DNA from: Diplonema papillatum | Lineage: Eukaryota > Euglenozoa > Diplonemea > Diplonemida > Diplonemidae | DNA length: 64,000 nt | NCBI GenBank assembly: GCA_030068145.1 | Contig: JAPJBO010000863.1 | Coordinates: forward strand, 33,415 to 97,414 | Direction: 5' to 3' | Shown here: piece by piece, positions 56,659 to 64,000 of the stretch | Layout of the letters: the number at the start of each line of letters is the position of its first letter | How positions within the stretch are numbered: the stretch's first letter is position 1 | The notes under the pieces: generated by a model | What the model was told of the DNA's origin: nothing | What the model saw: only the letters and a program-made list of their open reading frames with translations | The model's database searches: none | Program-made: the position numbers and the translations under genes

Positions 56659-57168
56659 TTGTGCGTCTGCCTTGCTGAAGAAGTGTGGGAAAGGAGTCCA
56701 GGACTCCGTGGTTTGAAACCATGTGATATGGCTTCTACACTGAGAAAGGGAACTTCTTTTTTACTTTTACCGTATTTCCAAAAATGTTGGCCGGAAATAA
56801 ACCTGGCGCCCCCCCAAACTCCGGGCAAACCCGCCATTTTTGGGTACTCAGCAGATTTCCCCCCCTCAACCCAGGACGGCTGTAACCTTCGCGCGCACGT
56901 CCTCCTCCCCTGGAACGCAACGCACGCGGAAGATAACCCGCCTCCCCGAAGCCAATATCCGGCTTTCTTCATGATGCTAGAATCGCTCACCGTCCCTACT
57001 CGGTACCCAGCTGGAGGTTCACATGAGGCTTGCGGAGTCGTGTCTTTGATGAACGTCGGACATGTCCCGGTCTATGCATTCTTCTCTGTCGCTGCTGTCT
57101 TGGCGCACAACAACACAGTTGGGCATGGCGTACGCTTGTGCAACGTGTTAGTGGGATCGCGAGAGTAG
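56659..57168 (+). other. Unrecognised 169-codon frame
   Basis: Starts MCVCLAEEVWERS. Its first half crosses the CCGTATTTCCAAAAATGTTG motif shared with the hairpin near 57741, so it is at least partly repeat. The second half (SLMNVGHVPVYAFFSVAAVL) is hydrophobic. No homologue is recognised. Confidence 0.15.
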
Positions 57169-57507
57169 GACAAAGGAAGAAGTTCCTCTTTGATAGGTTG
57201 ATGTGCTGCACAGCCACTGCTGGATCTGGGGTGCTCCTCCCAGAAGCCAAGTCCAGAACTTCTTGACGGGAGTTGGCGTGGTACCACCAGCCACTTCCGT
57301 AGGTCCGTATTCCCCCTTTCCGAAAGTCTTTCCCTGGAGAGTGGCATGCAATACTTTTGATCAATCAACGTACCGCGCCCGACAACGCTCGCGGGAGCGA
57401 TGTCGGCCGTCCGCCGTGGCAAAAGGCTGCAGAGCCGATGGAACTCGGGTCGACCATGATGTCATCACGTTAAGTAGTATGAAATCTGCTGAGTACGACT
57501 TGCTTTT

Positions 57508-57722
57508 ACCAAAATACTCGAGGGGCTGCCTTGTGCTTACTTCGAAGGAGGCTAGAGGGGGAGAAACAATACAATACAAAGTGGGTCTTTTTTGTTGAAC
57601 GCTTACGCCCGCCACTGAACCCAGATTTACCTGTGTTTCGTGTGGGATCTACCTCCTTGATCTATCGCAACTGGCAGTCTCCTCAAAGCATTTCCTACAA
57701 AGCAGGTGCTTATACAAAAAAA
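57508..57722 (+). repeat. R160 dispersed repeat, long copy
   Basis: Twin of 17334-17565. Confidence 0.8.
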
Positions 57723-57740
57723 AAAAAGTTGGTTGGAAGA

Positions 57741-57850
57741 AATGTTGACCGGAAATAAACCTGGCGCCGAAAACCCGCCAGGTTTATTTCCGGCCAACAT
57801 TTTTCCGGCCAGCTTTTTAGGGGCCAACATTTTTTAGAAATACGGTAGGT
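57741..57850. repeat. Short foldback with 27-bp arms
   Basis: CCGGAAATAAACCTGGCG and inverse CGCCAGGTTTATTTCCGG with a 9-nt loop, then TTCTAAAAAATGTTGGCC-like inverse sequence up to the TACGGTA edge. Half copy at 56768-56815. Confidence 0.8.
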
Positions 57851-58256
57851 GCAATTTCCTTGTTGGGATACTTTCAGCTGTGTTCCCTCATATCCCCGCG
57901 CATACAGACGAGGTTGGACTCTGTACATAAAGAGCAAAATGCCGTCGAACGTGGTGCAGATGACTTTACTGCACGAGCACACGGGGCTCGTACAGTGAAA
58001 GAAACTGGCCGATTTATACAGTATTTTACGAGTATTATATGAGTATATGCAAATTTAGTTCAGCACTAAGCGAACTGCTGAAAGGCAGGACAGGCTCGAC
58101 ACAATCTCAAGACAAGCGTGTTCGAATCTCTTGAATCGTCAACTATCCATATCCATCTATCCACTATCCATATCCAGATTGCCCAAGGCAATCTCTTTGG
58201 AATACAAGGGGACAGAAACTGTTGCGAACACGAACTGAGATAGTGGGATGTACGGG

Positions 58257-59119
58257 AAATGCACCTTGGTTTTCTTTTTTCGAGACTGGAATTCCACCGG
58301 GTTCTAAAACTGAGAAATGTTTTCTTTCGAGACCGGTATTCCACCGGGTTCTAAAACTGAGAAATGAAGTCGAGCTACGAACGGCTGTGTAAGGTGTAAA
58401 CGAACGAGGTGTGGTTTCAGCAACAAGTCGTTGCCAGGATTATTTTGTATTCCGGTCCGGCATTCATCACGTAGGTCCCTTCGCGAGTCTCGCCGGACGT
58501 GTTTGCCTCAAGAGGGAAGGACGAGCGTTGCGGGGGTTCTTCACACGCGGTGATGATATATCCTGCGCCTTTCCCCCCCCTCGTCGTGATCCCGGCAAGT
58601 GTTTGAATTTACATCCACGAGAATGCAATACGCGGACCCCGCGACTTGGACCAAAAGGTGCTCTGCAATCACGAGGAAGTGGCTTATTCGCTCAGGCTTC
58701 CTGCGGGAATAAGTAGCAATCGAGTAGAGATGATCCTTGTGTTTATGGCCGTGTGCACTACTACACTTTTCTGTTGAGCGGATCCACGACACTGACACAG
58801 GAAGCTCATTCCGTGGTTACTGTTCCTTTGCGAAAACCGGAATTATCCGGTTTCGAAAATGACTGAGAAAAATCCACTAGTGTGAACGGTTGTGGAAGGG
58901 AATAGGAAGGAAGGTCAAGTCTGAGGTCAATATAGTTACAAGACCGCGTCGCCATTTTGAACCAGAACCTGCCTGGGACGCACTCCCATAATATTTAGTA
59001 TCGCACTTTTTTTCGTATGCGCGCGCAAGCGGAACTCGCCTGCTGTGTAAGTTTCATGTAGTCGCTGCCAACTACTGCCAACAATGCATTGTTAACACAA
59101 GAAGGCGGGCCTCGGGAGG
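58257..59119. repeat. 863-bp tandem duplication, copy 1
   Basis: About 99% identical to 59120-59982. It holds two internal 40-bp ACCGGGTTCTAAAACTGAGA repeats, an unrecognised ~100-codon frame on the plus strand (58411-58716) and a copy of the GTAAGT-type repeat at its end. Confidence 0.95.
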
Positions 59120-59982
59120 AAATGCACCTTGGTTTTCTTTTTTCGAGACTGGAATTCCACCGGGTTCTAAAACTGAGAAATGTTTTCTTTCGAGACCGGT
59201 ATTCCACCGGGTTCTAAAACTGAGAAATGAAGTCGAGCTACGAACGGCTGTGTCAGGTGTAAACGAACGAGGTGTGGTTTCAGCAACAAGTCGTTGCCAG
59301 GATTATTTTGTTTTCCGGTCCGGCATTCATCACGTAGGTCCCTTCGCGAGTCTCGCCGGACGTGTTTGCCTCAAGAGGGAAGGACGAGCGTTGCGGGGGT
59401 TCTTCACACGCGGTGATGATATATCCTGCGCCTTTCCCCCCCCTCGTCGTGATCCCGGCAAGTGTTTGAATTTACATCCACGAGAATGCAATACGCGGAC
59501 CCCGCGACTTGGACCAAAAGGTGCTCTGCAATCACGAGGAAGTGGCTTATTCGCTCAGGCTTCCTGCGGGAATAAGTAGCGATCGAGTAGAGATGATCCT
59601 TGTGTTTATGGCCGTGTGCACTACTACACTTTTCTGTTGAGCGGATCCACGACACTGACACAGGAAGCTCATTCCGTGGTTACTGTTCCTTTGCGGAAAC
59701 CGGAATTATCCGGTTTCGAAAATGACTGAGAAAAATCCACTAGTGTGAACGGTTGTGGAAGGGAATAGGAAGGAAGGTCAAGTCTGAGGTCAATATAGTT
59801 ACAAGACCGCGTCGCCATTTTGAACCAGAACCTGCCTGGGACGCAATCCCATAATATTTAGTATCGCACTTTTTTTCGTATGCGCGCGCAAGCGGAACTC
59901 GCCTGCTGTGTAAGTTTCATGTAGTCGCTGCCAACTACTGCCAACAATGCATTGTTAACACAAGAAGGCGGGCCTCGGGAGG
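59120..59982. repeat. 863-bp tandem duplication, copy 2
   Basis: Directly adjoins copy 1 with no spacer. Only a handful of substitutions and no indels seen by eye. Confidence 0.95.
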
Positions 59983-60341
59983 CATTCATCCCAGCCGGCT
60001 CTGGTTCGGTATACCTCGGTGAGCTCAGCGTCAACGTTTTTTTTGAAAGGTCGGAACAATCTACGAGACCAACCCCTGGTGTGTCCCGCGGATTGTCCTA
60101 TGCTACCCGGCTTCAAGTGGCGTTTGATTGGTTAGGGGTGGTGGGCAAGCTGAGTAAAAACAGTGATCGGGTTCACCATTGCGACACCTGGAAGAACTGT
60201 GAAAACGGGGGTTTGCCTAGAGGCTTTTCGTGTTAGTTTGCAGATGCTTTGAGCTATCTTTTGTGGTTAAGTGCGCAAATGGTGTCAGCCGAAGCTGGTA
60301 AAGCTTCGGCGCCGCCCACGTTATGCTTGTTTAGCATTGAG

Positions 60342-60395
60342 TTCTTTTAAGTACATGAACCACATGGATTAGCATGCACTGCCTTGAAAGTCAGG
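60342..60395. repeat. Direct repeat downstream of the small gene
   Basis: GCATTGAGTTCTTTTAAGTA... as at 60725-60778, so the frame at 60396-60731 is bracketed by the same ~50-bp repeat. Confidence 0.7.
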
Positions 60396-60731
60396 TTATC
60401 GGATGACGTCGTCACCTGCCATTGCGTCGTCAAGGTCGAGCATTTGTGGAGCTAGCGGGGTTTGGCTTTCTTGCGATTCCAGAGACTGAGTCGGCGAGTA
60501 CGAGGGCGGGCACGTGTGCCCGTTTTTCACTTTCGAGGGCATTGGCGTGCCCGTGGTCCCCGGTCGTTTCTGAGAGCTGCTTGCCCTCGGAACCTTCTTC
60601 TTCCTTCGATGCACCCCTGAGTCGGGGGTGGTCGCCTTCGTCTTCTTCCGCTTGCGGCCGGCGATCGGGCCTTCCTTCGGGGTGCCAAGCACCCTCTTCT
60701 TCAGCGCTGGTCGTTCGCTGGTTCCTGGCAT
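60396..60731 (-). CDS. Small basic protein or terminal exon
   Basis: 111 codons from an ATG with strong GC third positions. Lys/Arg-rich first half (GRKRKKTKATTPDSGVHRRK, RKKKVPRASSSQ) and Ser/Gln/Pro then acidic end (TPLAPQMLDLDDAMAGDDVI). Probably nuclear. CAG acceptor candidates lie around the ATG, so it may be the last exon of a longer gene instead. Its C-terminus is related to the fragment at 18257-18433. Function unknown. Confidence 0.45.
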   Translation of the reverse strand: MPGTSERPALKKRVLGTPKEGPIAGRKRKKTKATTPDSGVHRRKKKVPRASSSQKRPGTTGTPMPSKVKNGHTCPPSYSPTQSLESQESQTPLAPQMLDLDDAMAGDDVIR

Positions 60732-60840
60732 TGAGTTCTTTTAAGTACATGAACCACACGGATTAACATGCACTGGCTGCTGCCGTTTAAGTGCATGTCA
60801 CGGGATGTTTAGCAGCGGCTGCCAAACATCCCGTGACACC
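60725..60840. repeat. Direct repeat and perfect 41-bp hairpin
   Basis: 60797-60837 folds as GTCACGGGATGTTT/AAACATCCCGTGAC around AGCAGCGGCTGCC, itself palindromic but for its ends. Confidence 0.85.
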
Positions 60841-60945
60841 GCACACGGTGGTAAAACTCTCTTTTTTTTTTTTGGTGTAATTCCCTTATATCCCAACACT
60901 TGAAATTGTGTCCCTCATATCCCAATGGGATTGCCCCTTTTTTTT

Positions 60946-61040
60946 CCCCCCGTTGACAACTTGTGTCAGACTAGCCCACCCGGGGGTGGTTGATTCCTTC
61001 AGGCAGGGTCTCCCCCGTCCAGAGATTGCTTGGGTCCAAG
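60946..61040 (+). repeat. Dispersed repeat shared with 5684-5766
   Basis: About 75% alike, including TGTGTCAGACTAGCC. The remainder to 61200 is T-rich 3' flank of the next gene. Confidence 0.65.
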
Positions 61041-61200
61041 ATGATGGGCGCCCTTCGGCTATTTATTTTCTCTTTCGCTCCCTTTTTTTTTTTTTGATGG
61101 AGCATGCAGGCCTGGTATGCAAGAATGGAAAAGAACAAACAGCCAGCGGCGTTCCTTTAAGGTTGTAGTCCGTTAGTGAGCGTATCCTATATGCATTTTG

Positions 61201-64000
61201 CTATTCGTTCCGGAGACGAAGCTCAGATACATCAGGCCCGGGTTCGCTGCTTTGCTGCGCGGCCTTCGCGTCCTCAATGTCGTCCATTTCCATTTCCATT
61301 TCCCACACCACCTCGTCGGACACGGCGGACAATTCTTTGTCTCGCTGCTCTTCTCGGGCGCTCCTTCGCGTGCCCAGGGACACGACTGTCAACACCAAAG
61401 CAACCCCCGCAACGGCGGCGGCGGTGACGAGAATGATAGACACTGTGGACGACTTTGGTGCTTCCTCTTTAACGACCACTTCGACGGCCACTGATCTCCC
61501 GAAACCAAACGTGTCGCGGGCAAGCAGTTGAACAGCCCCAGACCCCGGCCTGCTTGTGTTTAGGCACAGATACGTTTGGTTGCAAACACTGAGCATCATG
61601 AACTCGTCGAAACACGAAAACGTGTCGATGCCGTTCGCGTCGTACACGAGCAGATGGAAGCAATGGCGAGTTCCGACCTCGCCCACCATGCGGCTTTCGG
61701 CTGACGACGGAAGCTGAATGGTTGGCGCGCCCAGGTTACGCTCGATGCTGTATTCATGCACGGCGGCGGACCGCCCCCACGGCTGCGCTGCCGCCACCTG
61801 CACGCCAGCCTTTTCGCCGTCTTCGAAGTGCTTCGTGAGCGTTGCGGATTGGCCGGTCTCCAGGTCGTACGTCTCCGTGCAGTTGGAGAACCCCGCCGCC
61901 TTCAAGCAGAACGTGTACGTCACGTTCGACTCGCGGTCGGTGCACCCGCCGGCCAGCAGCCCGATCGAGGTGCCGTTGAAAAAGTACCTGCCGTGAGGCC
62001 CGCGCCGGATGCCCGGCAGCTGCGACTCCGCGTCCCACGTGCACTGCGGGGGGGTCAGGTCGATCGATCCCATGTAGTACGCGTCCTTCCAGGACTCAGC
62101 GACAACTGCTGTCGCCTGCCTGTCAACGCACTCTTCCCGGTCGTTTTCGAGGGTGCAACACAGCCGGGTCACAAGCTCTTCACCTTCCACCGGTTCGAAG
62201 GCGAAGACCCACAGATACGACCCGCCGACATCCACCCAGCCTCCTTCGTAGTTGCTCATGTTGAAAGAGGCCTCCTCCGTGGTGTTGTCGACGTTCGCGA
62301 ACTCTTCCGCCGGCAGCACCTGCGACGCGTTCGAGTTCGCGAGGCCGACGGTGCTGGTGAGTCTGACGCGGCACTTCTTGAGCGGAACCTGCGCAGTCAC
62401 GTTCCAGCTGACGGTGACGCCGAACTGGGCGAGGACACCTTCTTCCGACGCGTTTTCGGCGCCGTACCGCACGTCGATGACAGGCGCTTCGTTCGTGACG
62501 AAGACGTTGCCGCAGAGCCTCGAAGTGTGTCTTCCCCTGTTCCGCGCCTCCGCGCACACCGCGACCGGCCGGCCCTCCAAGTCATCCGGCAGGGCGACCG
62601 TCAGGTTCTCCCGGTCCGACCAAGGTGACAACTCAGCAAAGCACGGCGACACTACGTCGTTTGACAGACACACAGAAAACTCAAGCTCGGTGTCAGGCTC
62701 CGCGAAGTGGTCCGTCCAGTCGACGAACAGATCCTGCCCAGTTGCTGCGAAGCCAGGCAGCGAGAGTTGCCCGGTCACCATCGGAGGCGTCGTCTCGAAC
62801 ATAAACGGACCCACATCGACCGTGTCGCAGAGGGCCAAGCAATACCTCAGCGTGACGTAGAACACGCGGCCGTCGCCGCCAGCTTCGAACGCCACAACCG
62901 GATACTGGTACGCGCCGTCGATGGACGGGACGAGCCCCATGTCCTTCAGGTCGCACGCGGAGCCTTGCGTGCTGAGGCACATCTCGACGCGGGAAATCGG
63001 CAGCGAGTCGTTCAGCCGGATCTTGAAGACGCGCGTCTGCTCCGGGATGTACGTCACCCCTTGGAGGGTCTCGTCCTCCCCGGCGTCGAACGTGTTCAGC
63101 ACGAACGCCATCCGCCGGGCGAAGGCCGCCGCGGGCCGCCGCAGGGTCACAAGGGACGCTGAATCTGCATCAGAGCCATCGGTTTCGACTGTCACGGACG
63201 TCGTCGTCGACGGGTTGACCGACCAGAACGCGGTTTCGACCTCGATTTGGTTGCCGGCGGCGTCGGCAGCCGTCACGACGGCGAGGTAACGCTCCTCGGG
63301 AAGCTCGACTGACACGAACACAGACGCGTCTGCGGAATTGACGGGGTTGGAGGCTGACGCTTGCCCCATGACTTTTTTCCGCGACATCGACGATGCCTCG
63401 AGTTGCCAGATGACGACGGTGACTGCCGCCAGGTAGTCATCCTGCGCTCCGTACTTGACTTCGACGCCGCCAGCGTCCGACGAGACGGTGTCGATGGGCT
63501 TGATGGCAGCGGTCGGAGGCTTCCGGTCGAGGATGGTCTTGCCTTCGCTCGGGCCGGCGGCGCGGCTGAACCTGTCCCAGCACTGCGTGCGGACGAAGAA
63601 CTCCATCGGGTGGATGCTGTCATACCCGGCCACACTGACCACGTCGGCCGCCGAGAGGCAGAGGTCCGGCGAGCCGGAGAAGAACGCGCGCGGTGACCGC
63701 TCGCTCACGGCTTCGTCGAACGCAGCGTCGACGTTCTCCGGTAGCTCGATGGCCAGCCACGCCACAACTACACACTGCTCGGCAGCGCTGGGCGGCGCGG
63801 GCGACCGAAGACACAGTGTGCTCTTCCAGTGCGGCAGCCCGGCGACGAGTGTCTCACCCTGCGTGGGCAGGAGGGCCACGGCCGGCACGTCGGCTTCTTC
63901 AGGCCGCGACACGAACGGTTCGGTGGTGCTCGACGCCTGGCGGCCGAAGACGTCGACGGCGAGGGCGCTGACGGAGTACATGGCGCCCGGTTCCAACTCG
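61201..64000 (-). CDS. Large type I membrane protein with beta-sandwich-like ectodomain (C-terminal part)
   Basis: An open frame of at least 931 codons without introns, continuing past the window edge; the true start is not seen. The ectodomain is a series of ~100-residue modules with spaced Cys pairs (for example CLSTQGSAC, CLSNDVVSPC, CTDRESNVTYTFC) and TPP-type linkers, resembling Ig/FN3-like or cadherin-like repeats. Several N-glycosylation sites (NVT, NNT, NMS, NGT, NQT) are present. One membrane helix (IILVTAAAVAGVALVLTVVS, about residues 853-872 of the visible part) is followed by RR and a ~57-residue acidic cytoplasmic tail. It probably acts as a surface adhesin or receptor; no kinase or catalytic domain. 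Codon use is strongly GC-rich like the other host exons. Confidence 0.75.
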   Translation of the reverse strand, partial: ELEPGAMYSVSALAVDVFGRQASSTTEPFVSRPEEADVPAVALLPTQGETLVAGLPHWKSTLCLRSPAPPSAAEQCVVVAWLAIELPENVDAAFDEAVSERSPRAFFSGSPDLCLSAADVVSVAGYDSIHPMEFFVRTQCWDRFSRAAGPSEGKTILDRKPPTAAIKPIDTVSSDAGGVEVKYGAQDDYLAAVTVVIWQLEASSMSRKKVMGQASASNPVNSADASVFVSVELPEERYLAVVTAADAAGNQIEVETAFWSVNPSTTTSVTVETDGSDADSASLVTLRRPAAAFARRMAFVLNTFDAGEDETLQGVTYIPEQTRVFKIRLNDSLPISRVEMCLSTQGSACDLKDMGLVPSIDGAYQYPVVAFEAGGDGRVFYVTLRYCLALCDTVDVGPFMFETTPPMVTGQLSLPGFAATGQDLFVDWTDHFAEPDTELEFSVCLSNDVVSPCFAELSPWSDRENLTVALPDDLEGRPVAVCAEARNRGRHTSRLCGNVFVTNEAPVIDVRYGAENASEEGVLAQFGVTVSWNVTAQVPLKKCRVRLTSTVGLANSNASQVLPAEEFANVDNTTEEASFNMSNYEGGWVDVGGSYLWVFAFEPVEGEELVTRLCCTLENDREECVDRQATAVVAESWKDAYYMGSIDLTPPQCTWDAESQLPGIRRGPHGRYFFNGTSIGLLAGGCTDRESNVTYTFCLKAAGFSNCTETYDLETGQSATLTKHFEDGEKAGVQVAAAQPWGRSAAVHEYSIERNLGAPTIQLPSSAESRMVGEVGTRHCFHLLVYDANGIDTFSCFDEFMMLSVCNQTYLCLNTSRPGSGAVQLLARDTFGFGRSVAVEVVVKEEAPKSSTVSIILVTAAAVAGVALVLTVVSLGTRRSAREEQRDKELSAVSDEVVWEMEMEMDDIEDAKAAQQSSEPGPDVSELRLRNE

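Overview
The window looks like nuclear DNA of a unicellular eukaryote with a large, repeat-packed genome. Genes have GC-rich coding exons, GT-AG introns that are mostly phase 0 and up to several kb long, and almost every intron and intergenic gap is filled by transposons, foldback elements, minisatellites or tRNA-derived SINE-like sequences. There are no operons, ribosome binding sites or bacterial terminators. A chromerid or other alveolate/stramenopile protist would fit, but the sequence alone does not fix the species.

Host genes. (1) 423-1595 (-): single-exon Ser/Thr protein kinase; its promoter and first ~70 codons are repeated three more times upstream (1.77-2.93 kb), with a further promoter fragment at 4.0 kb. 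(2) 5896-8687 (-): two unrecognised coding exons of a basic, proline-rich protein. (3) 8864-10729 (-): intronless 622-codon orphan. (4) 18257-18433 (+): short terminal-exon-like piece with a relative at 60.4 kb. (5) 18751-34713 (-): a five-exon gene that I reconstruct as protein phosphatase 4 regulatory subunit 3 (SMEK/PP4R3), 935 aa over 16 kb. (6) 60396-60731 (-): small basic protein or last exon. (7) 61201-64000 (-): C-terminal ~930 residues of a large type I membrane protein that runs off the window.

Mobile and repeated DNA. 6.55-6.86 kb is a hAT-type MITE with an 8-bp target duplication. 14.3-16.24 kb is a foldback element split by a TA-flanked element. 21.95-23.46 kb is another foldback element. 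26.85-31.05 kb is a DIRS-order retroelement with split direct repeats lying between two (TAG)n arrays inside PP4R3 intron 2. 35-41.6 kb holds LINE fragments, one split by a TIR element and two lying tail-out. 42.15-44.45 kb is a Mutator-like element with minisatellite arms. 44.76-47.51 kb is a striking 5+5 inverted satellite array. 48.6-49.4 kb is a 42-bp minisatellite, 49.5-51.2 kb a long-TIR element, 52-53.8 kb LINE remains, 55.3-56.1 kb a 95-bp satellite, and 58.26-59.98 kb a near-identical 863-bp tandem duplication. Short families (called R160, R175, E70 and others below) recur throughout.

The recognised genes do not form one pathway. The common theme is a host genome where coding exons are separated, copied in pieces and bracketed by many kinds of hairpin-forming repeats.
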